Source: Bagarius yarrelli (lineage: Eukaryota > Chordata > Actinopteri > Siluriformes > Sisoridae). Taken from it: a stretch of 64,000 nt of DNA. How positions within the stretch are numbered: position 1 is the first letter of the stretch; each line of letters opens with the position of its first letter. Positions 49,376-61,555 of the stretch are shown here, piece by piece. The notes under the pieces are model-generated. The model was not told the origin of the DNA. It made no database searches and worked only from the letters and a program-made list of their open reading frames with translations. Made by a program: the position numbers and the translations under genes. The stretch lies in assembly GCA_005784505.1 (NCBI GenBank), contig VCAZ01000021.1:2722808-2786807 (forward strand), written 5' to 3'.

Positions 49376-49680
49376 GGCAGCATGGTGACTTAGTGGTTCG
49401 CATGGTTGCTTCACAACAAAAAGGTCCCAGGTTCATATTCCCTGCAGGGATCTTTCTGTGTGGAGTTTGCATATTCTTCTCCAGCTTGCGTGGGTTTATT
49501 CTGGTTACTCTGGTTTGCTTCCACAATCCAAAAACATGTATGATAGGTTGATTGGTTATTCTAAATTGCCCATAGGAATGTGTACGTGTGGTTGTTTGTC
49601 TGTATGTGGCCCTGAGATGGACTGGTGACCTGTCCAAGGTGTTTTCACCCAGTGACAGCTGGGATAGACTACTTTAGATA
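49376..49680 (+). repeat. tRNA-derived dispersed repeat, third family
   Basis: A tRNA-like head gcagcatggtgacttagtgg with B-box-like caggttcatattccctg is followed by tgtgtggagtttgcatattc, gcgtgggtttattctggtta, ccacaatccaaaaacatgta, tggactggtgacctgtccaa and tgacagctgggataga. The order matches a very common fish repeat (head, then the gtggagtttgcatgttctcc type of body). Confidence 0.75.
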
Positions 49681-51029
49681 TCCGTGCAGATGCCATAACA
49701 AGGTGATGTACCAACTGTGTTTGACAGGTCGGCCACATATTAATCTAAAGGTTATGAATACTTCTCCACTCCTTATTACTCTTCATGCATTGTGCACCAA
49801 ATAAACATATTAGTGCGGAACAACTGAAAACTAAGCACACAACACCTTTGAACCTATTCATCTTCTAGAGGGGACAGTCCAGGCTTTTTTCTATTGATTT
49901 GTTCATTTTGAAGGCTGCTGCATTTGAAGTCCTTACCTGGGTGCAGAGAGAAAAAAAGGGTTAAAATCCTCCCTTGTCTGCCTGCCTACTCCGGGGTGTC
50001 TGCATGCTGGATATTAGCCTTATTAAGTCTGTCTGCCGCTCTGCCTGACTCATTCTAAGTGCCGAGCATACAGTAAGAGAGGAGTCGGAGCATATTGATT
50101 TGGCAGCCAATCCGTGTTGTGTAAGATGAGATGAAAGCTTGGCTCTGCCCAGGCTGAGTGACTTCAGATTAACATGGCGGATTTAAGCCCAGTCTGTCTG
50201 CAAGGCAGCACAAACACATCTAGCATCTTGCAGAATCCCGTCTGCAGGGGGGCCAAACTGTGCGAAAGGATAAACAGGACAGTTTCACAGACTGAAAGGT
50301 GTGAAGATTTTAAGAAATAGTGTAGCAAAAAACAGCATAATGGAGATAATGTTCTAGTGGGAAAAAAAGAAGATTTAATGTATTTTTTATTTTTTTATTT
50401 TCTCTTTATCTAAATTTTTTTTTTTTTTTTTGTTATGGAAGCTAATTTGAAATAAGAAAAAAATCTGTGTGACGATCCACAAATTTTACCGTCATCACAA
50501 AAACAAGAAAATAAGCCTTCTAACATTAGCCTGCTTTAACAGCTCATTATCACGTCTGATGCCGAGGCTTCAGTGGCATGTGAGGTTTGCAGAGCGCGAG
50601 TCGGCAGCACATGCAGGGAGGAGTGGGCCGTGTGCTTGTTTCATAGCTTTACAAAGCGGGAGCGTGCCAGCTGGAACATCACTGCAGGGTGATGGCATGT
50701 GCCCTGCTAGCCGTGTGACAGCCAGCGAGAAGGACTTCGTGGCGTGAGACAGAGCTGCAGCAGAGCGCCACGGTTCGAGCGATGCCTGGAGAAGCTGTAA
50801 GACAAACCCGCTTGGACCAACTGTTCGGACCAACTGTTCCTGTCCTGCAATTGGGACAGAATCACATGAAACTGTTTCTCCACTGATAAACGGTGCATCC
50901 TTCTGCACAGAATGATTACGATTTTTCTAATTAAAAATTGAATAACTTGTATAAAGTTTCTTTAAAATAAGATAAGTTAGTGGTATGTGTATATATTTAT
51001 AATTTTATTTATACATTCATAAACCTAAA

Positions 51030-51760
51030 CTGACCTAAACTGTCAGGCCGAGAGAAGCCACCAAAAGGTCCATGGTCACTCTGGAGGAACTGCAAAAATC
51101 CACAGCTCGGATGGGAGAATTTGTCCACAGGACAATTTTAAGTTGTGTATTCCAAAATTTGGCCTTTACAGAGGACTGGCAACAAGAAAGCCATTGTTGA
51201 AAGAAAGACATAAAAAGTCCTGTTTTCAGTTTGCCAAAAAACCATGTAGGGGACACAGCAAACATGTGAGGAAGGTGTCCTGTAGAACATGGTGGAGGCA
51301 GCATCGTGCTGTGAGGATGCTTTTCTTCAGCAGGGACAGGGAAGCTTGACAGAGTTGATGGAAAGATGGATGGACCTGAATACAGGGCAATCCTGAAAGA
51401 AAACCCATTGGGGGCTGCAAAAGACTTGAGACTAGGAAGAAGATTCATCTTCCAGTAAGACAGTGACCCTAAACCTACAGCCAGAGCTACAATGGAATGG
51501 TTTGGATCAAAGATTAATGTGTTAGAATGGCCCAGTCAAATTCCAGACCTAAATTTAATTAAGCACCTGTGGCAAGACCTAAAAATTGCTGTTTACAGCC
51601 ACTCCCCATCCAATCTGGCTGAGCTTGAGCTATTTTGCAAAGAAGAATCAGCCAAAATTTCAGTCTCTAGATCTAAAAAAAATTGTAGCTCTAATTGCAA
51701 CGAAAGGTGGCTCTAAAAAGTATTGACTCAGTGGGGCACACCACACTATTCAGATTTTTA
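51030..51760 (+). mobile_element. Tc1-like transposon relic, near-complete transposase span
   Basis: Remnants read in order along the plus strand: a helix-turn-helix-side stretch (ccaccaaaaggtccatggtc), the ggtggaggcagcatcgtgct segment, and a C-terminal catalytic stretch in an open frame (51492-51716) with VLEWPSQIPDLNLIKHLWQD and the following SNLAELELFCKEE. The glutamate-type position of the DD34E triad is replaced or shifted in LNLIKHLWQD (usual form NPIEHLW, here Lys in place of Glu). With frame breaks upstream, this marks the copy as dead. Confidence 0.85.
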
Positions 51761-52093
51761 TATAAAAAATCTGACACTAAGGAATTCTGCAGAAAAAAAC
51801 TACTTGTTAATAAAGGTGTCAGTAATATGGTACCTTGGTAAAAGGTTTTCTGAGACACAAAGACATAGCTTATGGAAACCTTATGTGGAACCTGACATGG
51901 CTACATCATCAAAAAGCCATTCCAAGTTCCACTTCTGGACAAATTCGAAGAATCACAAAAATGTAAAGAAAATGTAACTTTTCACTATTTAAAGACCTTT
52001 TTTACACTGGAAATCAATACTCTGTGTCCTACTGTCCTGTTTATTCGTATTTTTGATCATATGGTGCCTTCATAAAAATAAAATTTATTATAT

Positions 52094-52225
52094 TTGGCAG
52101 ACAGCTTTCTCCAGACCAACCCAGGTGAGCTATTGCAGGTTAAAAAACCTTCTTCAAAGGTCCAGCAGTGGCAGCTTAGCGATCCTGAGATTTGACCCGG
52201 CTTACAATTTTCTGATCAGCTTCAT
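52094..52225 (-). repeat. Degenerate SINE-like repeat, copy 7 (minus)
   Basis: The sequence atttggcagacagctttctc through ggtccagcagtggcagctta to tttgacccggcttaca follows the order of the minus-strand copies at 18.2 and 28.2 kb, with many changes. Confidence 0.6.
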
Positions 52226-54351
52226 CAGCCACATAACAGTCATGTGGGAAACAACTAAAGAACATTTTTGTGAGGATGTGTGGTCAGGAGGAGTTGTTGA
52301 ATGAGCCTGATATGATTAAGTCGGCAGTTCTCCTTTACCGCACAAGAAAGCAGAGGTGAAGCAAAAAAAAGATATGGATATGCTTTCCTGACTATTAGTC
52401 CAGCTCCTCACCTACAACATCGAATAATGATTTATTTTTTTCCTGTTTTAACAGCTATATATATATATAATTTGTTCAGTTTTTTTTCTCTTATTTTTTC
52501 ATTGTGTCTCAATCATTAAGCAAGATAATTTCTTACACACAACACCATGCTCTGTGATGTCTTGATATTTTCTTGCTGTTGACCTTGTGAAACTAAAGCC
52601 TTGTTTTTGGAATGCAAAAAAGGTTAAATGGATGAAATGATTTATCCGCTCTGCTAGTATGCGTTCTGGTAAGCCAGCATCTACAGCAGCAAAAGGACTT
52701 GTGTGTCCTCCTTATCCAGTGCTAGCTGATGGGTGGCCTGGCTTTGTTTTTCATGGATGAGCGCTTCTGATCAGCGCTCATTAGTGCTATTAGAAGAATC
52801 TCTTTCACATGCTGTATTAGGCACCGGTGGCTGCTGTGTTTGGAGCTTTGGGGTGGTTCAAAGGAAACAAAAAAAGACTTTAACTTCTTCTTTAATACCG
52901 TCTTCTTCATGTTGATTGTATGTGAGTGCCCATATGAGTTCATTCTTGCTCAATTTTTTTTGTTTTCAGACTCAGAAGCACTTTCTGCAGCTGGTCAGAT
53001 TTCCAATTCTGCCTTTTCCCCCATTCTTGTCTCTCTTTTTTTTTTTTTTTTTCTTTGTAGACCTATTGACCCCTAGCAATTCTGAGCCTGACTCTCTGTC
53101 TCTTACCCATCTTCTCTCTCTTTCTTACTTCTCCTTTTCACATGCAGAGAAGCTTTTTTGTGGCCGGTCATAGCATACTTTTCTTTTTACAATCAGTCTT
53201 CATTCTTGTGCTGCTGCTGCTCCTTTTTCTTATCTTTTTCTTTAGGGCACCTATGTATGTTTTTATTTCATTATATAACAAACTATAGTCTTAACAGCAG
53301 TTTTCTGTATTTTAGATTATACTGAAAAGCAAATAAGCATTTGAAGTGTGTGCATAACCAGGGAGAACTTTTGTCTTGCAAATAGCATTTACTATTATCA
53401 AAGTCCAAGAATCCTATTGGCATCTGCTTGTACTGTATAAGTATTTGTTTATTTATTCTATCAAATCTGTCAATCAGATCCTTTGCAGTTGCATTACTTC
53501 TCCAAATTACTCCTCTTTACAGAGTACTGTAGCTCCATGTGGCTTTTATCTTTATGGAAATGTGGTCCTTAAATAACAATGATTGACTGCTGACCATATA
53601 CTGACCCTTAGCCGGCCGGAGCTTTTAGCTTATCAGCAGTTACTTTGTTGATAATAATGTTAATTATTTGGGTTGAAGAATCCAATCTTTCACCTAAAGA
53701 CTGAATGATTCTTATATAGACAGCTTTACTGTTACCCTAAATACCAGATCTGATTATTGATTACTTGAGTAAATTATTATGGATCTTTTATTTGTGTTAA
53801 AAACTATCCAGGCGATTTGGGGCTTTTTCTTTAACATTTTATTAACAGCAAAAAACGACTTTCTCATTAAGCCCAGTGCTTTTAGTGAAATTGCTTGTGC
53901 TCATCTCTCTCCATGCAGCCAGTCTGTGCGAGAATTGTCCACTGCATAATTGCTGATTAAAGGCTTAACCTTGGGAACAAACACTCCATGGACTTATTAA
54001 CATATGCAGTTTTGTTTTCTGCTGCGAATGAGAGCCCAGGCTAGAAGAAAAATCAATAAACTTTCTTCTGTAGCATGGCTGAGGGACAAAGAGCGAGTAT
54101 TTAATCTCTCAATATCTCCAGGGCCCAAATAGAGTCGTATGTATGATATACACTCTCTTTAGATCAATTATCATCAATATAGGTTTTTCCAACTATACAT
54201 TTTCTTCCAATTTATAATCCCTCTTCAATCTTTGTCTTTCATACATAATCAGTTTAGTAAAGCATTTTGTTCTGTTAAATTCAGAAGATTTTTCTTATAA
54301 TGAATAGATAATTAAGCACCAAATTGGACTTGTTTTTTTTTTTTTTTCCAG

Positions 54352-54386
54352 TTCTGCTGATGAGAAGTTTCGCTGGAACAACCAAG
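54352..54386 (+). CDS. ctnnd2: ctnnd2 coding exon 3 (35 nt)
   Basis: A short exon after a long T tract (acceptor tttccag) and before donor gtacag. It encodes SSADEKFRWNNQ with split codons on both sides. It aligns with the SSAEEQFQWQSQ segment of human CTNND2, directly before the DGQKDIEDE exon. Confidence 0.9.
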
Positions 54387-55361
54387 GTACAGTAGCCTGC
54401 TTTCTTTAAATACATACAAATTTCTGCATCCAAACCTTTGATGTTTTACCTGATATGCCCTAACAGAGATCTGCGCACACTAAAGTTGTGCATAACTAGT
54501 CATTTGAGACTTATTGAATGCCATGTGCTAGACAAGTAAGTGGTTAGCACAGTGCTTGAGGAAGAGTGCTGACAGCTGTCACCATCTGTCAGGGTCACAT
54601 GACAGCCAAGCTATACTCATCAAACCAAGGCATTGTCTCTTCCAAACAACTGGATTGGTAGATTAACCAAAAACAGCTACTTCACTATACAGCAAAACAA
54701 GCACACACTTGAGATACAGAGCATGCCAAGTGTGATTTATTTATGAGAGCGAGTGGGTGTTCAACGCCACACTGTTAACTTTCAGCCAGGTACAGTGAAA
54801 ACGCTGCATTAATCAGTGCAGTTAATCAGCAAAATAGCATGACTGATGGGAGCTAGTGGAGAGAATGTAATTACTGGAACAGGATACCTTAATTTCTCTT
54901 TCTAGCAGGTATGTAATTGTATCCAGCCAATTTTACAGTGAAAAACCTTCCAGTAACAAATAGTATCTGATCAAATTTTTTATATAGTTAAAACTTTTCG
55001 ACAAGTTTTTGAGAAGGTAATCAAAGCTTATTGATACTTTTTTTTTAAATAGTTACAATTAAAAAGACTAAATCTTGGCCACTTTTATCAGTTATCCTAT
55101 ATATAATTTTCTAATTTGTAGCAGTGGTGCTACAATCAGGTAAAAAATGCTTTACCGTTACCTGACTGTGTGTTTTATTCTAGATTCTAGCTTTCTGGCG
55201 TTAATTCTTCTGTGGCAGTCCTGGCTGCGTTTCCTCCTTTTGTTGCAGTTCTGTAAAAGAGAAATATAATTGCATAAGAAAACATTTTTGTTGATGTCCA
55301 ACACCGGCCAAAACCGGACCCTGTTCAATTTATTTTTCTTGTCCTGTGCCTGTGTGCATAG
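54387..55361 (+). other. ctnnd2: ctnnd2 intron between coding exons 3 and 4
   Basis: One kilobase of AT-rich intron. I see no repeat or exon in it. Confidence 0.7.
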
Positions 55362-55478
55362 ACGGACGAAAAGACATAGAAGAAGAGCTCACTACTGGCC
55401 TGGAGCTGGTGGATTCCTGCATCCGATCCCTGCAAGAGTCTGGCATTCTGGATTCCCAGGAGTTTGCCGCAGGTGAAA
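55362..55478 (+). CDS. ctnnd2: ctnnd2 coding exon 4
   Basis: Acceptor gtgcatag, donor gtaaga; 117 nt. It encodes DGRKDIEEELTTGLELVDSC and IRSLQESGILDSQEFAAGE. This is among the most conserved parts of the CTNND2 N-terminal region. Confidence 0.95.
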
Positions 55479-57791
55479 GTAAGACTTCTTCCTCTTTTCT
55501 AGGGTTGTTTGCAATGATGAATGACACAGTAGTTAGAGGGAGGTCGAGTAGTGGCAGAAGTGAGGTAGAGGTTGAGTGGGTGGCTGTAGTAAGGTGGTAA
55601 TTGAGTTGGTTAAAGTAGAAAGGTAGAGGTTGAGTAGATGGCAGTAGTGGGGTAGAGGTTGAGTGAGTTGCAGTAGTAAGGTAGTGGTTGAGTATGTGGC
55701 AGTAGTGAGGTAGTGGTTGAGTTAGTAGTTGAGTGCATGGCAGTAGTAAGGTAGGTATGAGTGGACGGAATTTGTGAGGATGAGGTTGAGTGAGAGAAGT
55801 TTAGTGGGTGGCAATAGTGAGGTAAAGGTTGAGTGGGTGGCAATAGCGAGGTAGTGATTGAGTGTATGGCAGTAGTGAGAAAAGGTTGAGTGTGTTGCAG
55901 TAGTAAAGTGGAAGTTGAGTGGGTGGCTGTAGTAAGGTGGAGGTTGAGTGGGTGGCTGTAGTAAGGTAGAGATTGAGTGGATGGCAGGAGTAAGGTAGGG
56001 GTTAAACGGGTGGCAGTAGTAAGGTAAAGACTGATTGACAGGATCCACAACTACAGGACTGTCTGGTGCCTATGTAAGTGGACCAGTAGTGCTAGGTTCA
56101 TTATTTATGCGTAAAGATGGATGTTCTTAGAGAATACCATTTGGAGTAAGAAATGAATCTGAGTGATGGACTAAGAATAAACCTGCCAGATGCAAGCACA
56201 GATAACAGTGGCTTGCAGGTGTTCATTGCTTCCCTCTACTATTGCTATTCACCTCTTTTCACTAAGAGAATACTCTGTCCTGTGCTGTATTCAGAGCATG
56301 TGGCATGGAGCACAACCTGACACATTATGAATGTCAATAGCTGCATGTGTGAATTGCAGCTCTTGATCCTAAGTGGGCTATGGCATTGCTCACGGTTTGT
56401 GGCTTTTCTTTATACTTACAAATTGGGACGCAATAATATCGCTCTAAAGTAATCACACATGCATTCATTGACCTGAAAAGATCAGCCTGATCTTACGTAA
56501 AACCAACAGATACGTACAGAGCAGCATAAAAGGTTGAAATTTTGGATAGGGTTCAACAAGGTTTTAATTGGTACTGCTTAAAAAATAAAAACATAACAAA
56601 AAAAACCACAGGGGAAAATACACTTTCATTAAATTTGATCTTTTACACATTCCCAACACTTTGCACATGTGATCGTCCAGATGGTCACAGCATTGTAAAA
56701 TGATGTTCTGAAATCTTGTCTGTCTTAAATCTGAAAATAGGTCAAGCAGGACAGTGAAAAAACCGAACAGAGAAGTCATGCTCGGTCACCAGCTACAGAA
56801 ATAAACACTACTGCCATTCTATATGACAGCAGGACAGAAAATAGACTTTGTAAAAAAAGAATCAAAAATTGATGAGTCCTGGTGCTTACTCTATAAAACT
56901 CCAGGCAGTGATCTTTAAAGTATCTGAAATCGTTTTAATAGCAAATCAGAAGCAATAAAATGGCTATATTTTTTTAAGACTCTTAATATAATTTCAGGTC
57001 ATAGTTAGTTGTTTATACCCTGCATTATTAATAGAACAGATTGTTCGTTCACTGGAATTTTTACTGAGCCCAATAGTGAACTTATTATAATGAGTATATA
57101 TAAAATATAGGTATAATAAACAGGCCTCGCTGTTACAATGACCCTTGCAAAACATACAACTCGCTGTCTGCTCTATTAATAGTTATTAAAATTCAATAGT
57201 TATCAAAAGTTGTTTTGAAAATTCACACTTTTGTGAAACAGACAAACCCTTTGTGGATCTAAGTGGGACCTCGTGTTAGGGCAAAAGCTGTTGGAGCAGA
57301 GTTTGCGCCTCTCGTTCTGCACAAGCTCTCAGAAACAGCCGAGCAGCTCAGCCTCCTTCTGTGTCTGAGAGGAAGAGACGGATTGGCAAACAAGATTTCT
57401 GCTCCTGCTGGCCCCATTCTTCATGACATGAGCTCACCGACTCCTCCAGTTCTGATTAATTATACATACCCACTACATCTATCTCCATTCCCAAACCTGG
57501 AAGGAAAAGGGATAAAAAAATAGGTGAGAGAATGCAAGAAGAAGTGGTGGATAATGGTGATGGAGGAGGAAAAGGAAAAGTAGTGATGGAGGATGAGCAG
57601 GAAAAATAAGCAAGAAAACGTTGTGTTGTTTGAGAGAGGGATGTGTTACAGCAAGGCAGTGTGTGGGGAGCCTGGAAATCTGTCAGGGCAAAAGCAGCAA
57701 GAAGGATTTTCACTGTATAGATATATAATAAAGAATCTAAAGAACATGTAAACGTGTACATAATTTATACATGTTTGTCTTCTCCTCCCAG
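55479..57791 (+). other. ctnnd2: ctnnd2 intron between coding exons 4 and 5
   Basis: A 2.3-kb intron that opens with the minisatellite. I recognise nothing coding in the rest. Confidence 0.7.
55535..56040. repeat. Minisatellite, about 29-bp unit
   Basis: Diverged tandem copies of gtagtaaggtggaggttgag followed by tgggtggct run for about 500 bp, roughly 17 units. The array starts less than 60 bp after the splice donor of coding exon 4. Long minus-strand open frames through it are repeat artefacts because the array has almost no stops on that strand. Confidence 0.92.
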
Positions 57792-57961
57792 GAGCAGGCA
57801 TCCTGTCCCAAAGTGCTTTACAGCTCAATAATCAGGAGGGCACCTTCCCCTATACTACTGGTTACCATAGCAGCCAGACCCTGGCCCTGGGAGACCCGGC
57901 GACCTCCCAACCCCTAGCACGAGGTGCTCAGGTGGGAGGAGCCGTGCACAGCTACAGTCAG
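57792..57961 (+). CDS. ctnnd2: ctnnd2 coding exon 5
   Basis: Acceptor ctcccag, donor gtaggg; 170 nt, ending in phase 0. It encodes AGILSQSALQLNNQEGTFPY, then YHSSQTLALGDPATSQPLAR and GAQVGGAVHSYSQ. It matches the LLSQSALQLNSK and YHSNQTLALGE blocks of mammalian CTNND2. Confidence 0.93.
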
Positions 57962-60801
57962 GTAGGGTTTGGTTACTATTCCTTCTGGAAATCCAATCCT
58001 ACAATGCTAGTGGGCATTGAAAGTCATGGGACTTTGTGTTTTATACTCTTTTGTGTTGCCTCTGTGGGGTTTCTTTTAAAAGTCCAGATCGTAGCAATTC
58101 AGCATTCAGCATCTGAATTTATTTACATATTAATAGGCTTAATATTTAAAGTTGCAGCACTTTATTTTAATAGTCCATGTTAGACAATTGGCCTAAAACT
58201 GTTTAAGTAAATTGCAACATGTACATGACTTTCCCAATCAACAAAATCTTAATCTTAATGCTCTGTGATTAATGATGTGATGGTAGATAATCTGTGCACA
58301 CCCTAGAAACGTATTGTCTATGTATACTCTCAACTAATCTTCAATTTTAGTTTTGATAACCCAGTTGATCTGCTTTGGATAGCTGAGTTTGTGTCTGTTT
58401 TGTGACAGTTTGAACATTTGCAGTTATGCTCCAGTGTGCATAGATAAGTGAGATAAATTGTGATCCACTGGGTTTGTTTATTGGGGTCATTGCTAAAAAA
58501 ACACAATCTCATTTATTTTATGTAATATGTTTTTAAGTGGGTATACTTTATTATTTCAATATTTTTGTTAGTTGATTTGAATAAGTTTAATCCGAAGGCA
58601 AAAATTGCCCCAAAAAATAGCATTACAGCATTGAGCAGCCGCTCAGCCTGCTCCAGAGCGATGTACAAAATTGCTTTGAGTCACATTATTGAACAGCTGA
58701 ATACTGGTACAATAGTTCACAAATCAAAGTGTAACAACCACAAACATGGATGTTTTTTTTCTTTTTATGTCAAGAGCTAGGTATTTAGGAAATGGGTGGG
58801 TTTTCAATCGTCTCTTGAAGACAGCCAGTGACTTTGCTGTTCTGACATTGATGGGAAGTTCATTCCACCATCTTGGTGTCAGAATAAAGAAAAGTCCTGA
58901 GGCAGACCTATCTTAAACTAACATCAACTCACACATGTTTTGATGGTGGAAATTTTTGGCCAACAACTTTTGTAAATGTTTTATGAATCGTTAAATCAAA
59001 TGTAACAGGGGTTTATAGATTTCTTTTCTTTCATAGGTAAACCAGTGCCTGGTTGTACGTTTGAGACCCTTCGATTAAAGAAATGGAAACATAGAATTAC
59101 TTTATTTGTAAGATTTAATATTTCATGTGGATTTTTTTTTTATTTTTTTTTATTTTGTGATGTTATTTTGCTGTCATGTCTATACTGACACCTGCTACCA
59201 CTGAATACAAATTATAGTTTTCCATCTTTCTTAGAATTTCACAAAACGGATCTCATACGGATCTCAGCACGTCCATATCCACAAGAACTGATGTTTTTAT
59301 CAGACACCACTTTAACTTAACACTTAACAAACCCTGATTCATGTTATTTTTCTTCTTCATTTTATATAGATTGACACTTCCTGCTTCCTGTTTTTAAATA
59401 ATGTGCTCATAAATACTACTGCATGGAGATTTCTGCATACAGACAATTGGAAGATTTTAAGCTCAGGCTAAATGCCAAATTTGTATTCATTATGTTTACC
59501 TGTTTAAAACTAAACCAGGTTTTGCATAATTGCACTGTTAAACTGTAGATAGTACCTTAAGCACTCAAATGAATCCATTAAGGACTATATACAGAAATAT
59601 ATATACATGTATACATAAAAAAACAGGTCTCATGTTCTTTAAATATGCAAATATAAAAATGTAGATCGAATTTAAACCTGGGATTTTTTTTTTCTGGTTA
59701 GGCTTCTACTGTGCATTTAATTTAGCTCACCATTTGTATCCAATTATAGCCATTTTCTGAACTGTCCGAGCCGTGACCTTACCCATCATCAAGATCTTGT
59801 CTTAGACTTGTAGCAGCACATTCACATTGAACTATGTTCTACTTTATTACTGTACATTACACTGTACTGAAAATAAACTTTTGCTGATGGGTGTTCAAAT
59901 AAATTCTGTTAGTCACTTAATTGCACAGAGTTGTTAATAATTACAGAATTAATAATTAATATCCTATTCAGAAAAAAAGTGGTTTCTATGTGTTACGGCA
60001 TTAACGTGATATGACCTAAAATTAAAATCTTGATTAATTGAACTTTATTAATTCATTTGATTACGATTAATGAATATTTTTTTTTCACTATTGGTTTTAT
60101 ATTTGTTTATTTTGCATTTTTCTTTGATCAAACTCCACCTGTTTCTCAGTTGACTCAACGTTTGAGCTGTCTACTATGTCACTTCAGAGACACTGACTGG
60201 ACCAGGCAGAGTCACATGACATGTAGACAATCAGTCTATAGCATATCTAATACATTTTAGTAATTTTTTTTTTAATAGTAAAACAGCGTGTCGTAAGCAA
60301 CGCTGCAAATATGGAGTTTGTTCATTTCACACCTCTTTTTTTTTTTGCCTGAATAAGTGCCTCATTCAGGTACCTGAAGTGCACTTATTCTTCTTGGAGT
60401 TTGCACCGTGAGCACACTACTCACAATTGAAACGGCAAAACCGGTGCAGAATAGTGCATAAGTATGCAATTTAAGATGAAACATCAGTATTATATAATGA
60501 AAAAAAAAACAACGCAATGCTTGTTTAGAACTCTTGGCTTCCTCAGCTTGGCAGCCGGTGCTAGACATTAATTTGAAATGAACAACCACAGAGCACTTAA
60601 CAGTTAAATTGCTTTACCAGTTTTAAAAGTCCAAGCGAAGGCTTCTACTGTAAATGTGGTAGAGATTCATGGTAACGACCAAATTTGTTGTATTATTTTA
60701 TTAATGGGGTAATATTCTTTTATCATGACCCATGAATCACGGCCATCAGTAATGGATTTAGAACCACCAATGAAATCTCTTCTTACTGTTCACTCTGCTA
60801 G
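57962..60801 (+). other. ctnnd2: ctnnd2 intron between coding exons 5 and 6
   Basis: A 2.8-kb intron with a dispersed repeat near 58.6-58.9 kb and another fragment near 60.4 kb (gaatagtgcataagtatgca). No exon was recognised. Confidence 0.7.
58610..58925. repeat. Dispersed repeat fragment
   Basis: The segment cagcctgctccagagcgatg followed by gggttttcaatcgtctcttg, gaagttcattccaccatctt and agaataaagaaaagtcctga has the look of a common dispersed fish sequence (…gtggaagttcattccacca…). Class and borders are unknown. Confidence 0.5.
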
Positions 60802-61324
60802 GTCACATCTAGCCGAGCTGCCCAGCTGATTGGCAATGACCTGGGCACACATGCCCAGTCCCGAGACCCACTGGCACAGAACCGTGGCAGTGCTTTCCAC
60901 TTGCCTGACACTCAGCCTTCAGTCTATTACTCATGTGCCACCCTGCCAGCCCAGCGTGTGAGCTCTCCTCTTTCCATGCAGGCTCTGGGCTCGCCCTCCA
61001 AACTCCAAAGGCTTGGCTCAGCTGCAGACATGCCTAGCTACGCCACTCTGCAGAGGGTATCCTCGCCCAAGCAGTCACCCAGTCGCCTGGCCAAATCCTA
61101 CAGCACTAGCTCGCCCATTAACATGGCGTCCGGAGGGGCAGCGTCTGCGTCAACTGGGCAGGGCAACACCACTGGCTCCTCCCCCCTTCACCAACTCAGC
61201 TCAGCGGTGGGAAGCTATGCCACACTTTCACCTGCCAAACGTTTGCTGCACTCCTCCGACCAGTACAAGATCTCTCATGAGCTTTATGCCAACGCTACGC
61301 TGCAGAGGCCGGGAAGTCTTGCAG
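60802..61324 (+). CDS. ctnnd2: ctnnd2 coding exon 6 (Ser/Pro/Tyr-rich, 523 nt)
   Basis: The largest exon in the window; acceptor ctctgctag, donor gtgcac. It encodes about 174 residues, including VTSSRAAQLIGNDLGTHAQS, AFHLPDTQPSVYYSCATLPA, SPSKLQRLGSAADMPSYATL, SPKQSPSRLAKSYSTSSPIN, HQLSSAVGSYATLSPAKR and LYANATLQRPGSLA. Compared with mammalian CTNND2 it lacks the poly-proline run before the FHLPD block and most of the segment between SSPIN and HQLSS. The tyrosine- and serine-rich repeats are expected phosphorylation sites (family knowledge). Confidence 0.95.
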
Positions 61325-61411
61325 GTGCACAACATACTTCATAACATCATCTTTCTATTATCACATGATGCTTATGTGATGCATTCTGGTTTGTGTGTTT
61401 GTCATATCCAG

Positions 61412-61555
61412 GCTCCAGGGGCTCTTACAGCAGTCAGCACAGCCACATGGGCGCCGAGCTGCGTCCCCTGCAGTCCCCTGAGCATCACATCGACCCCATC
61501 TACGAGGACAGGATTTATCAGAAAGCACCGCTGAGAAACTTCACCCAGGGTCAGG
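61412..61555 (+). CDS. ctnnd2: ctnnd2 coding exon 7
   Basis: Acceptor catatccag, donor gtaaga; 144 nt. It encodes GSRGSYSSQHSHMGAELRPL, SPEHHIDPIYEDRIYQKAPL and RNFTQGQG. It is separated from coding exon 6 by an intron of only 87 bp. Confidence 0.95.

Larger units (their letters stand above)
46259..54351 (+). other. ctnnd2: ctnnd2 intron between coding exons 2 and 3
   Basis: An 8.1-kb intron. It carries dispersed repeats at 48.6, 49.4 and 52.1 kb and a Tc1 relic at 51.0-51.8 kb. A moderately GC-rich stretch around 50.55-50.85 kb has no splice-supported exon. No additional coding sequence was recognised. Confidence 0.7.

Noticed and set aside
50469..50908. Open frames on both strands in a locally GC-richer segment
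   Set aside because: They have no recognisable domain, and no splice sites that fit the ctnnd2 phase.
55535..56040. Array considered as CRISPR-like
   Set aside because: The units are contiguous and diverged, with no constant repeat and unique spacers, and the genome is eukaryotic.
55610..56050. Minus-strand open frames of 146 and 108 residues with repeated Thr/Tyr/Leu units
   Set aside because: They run through the 29-bp minisatellite, are open in more than one frame and have no gene context.
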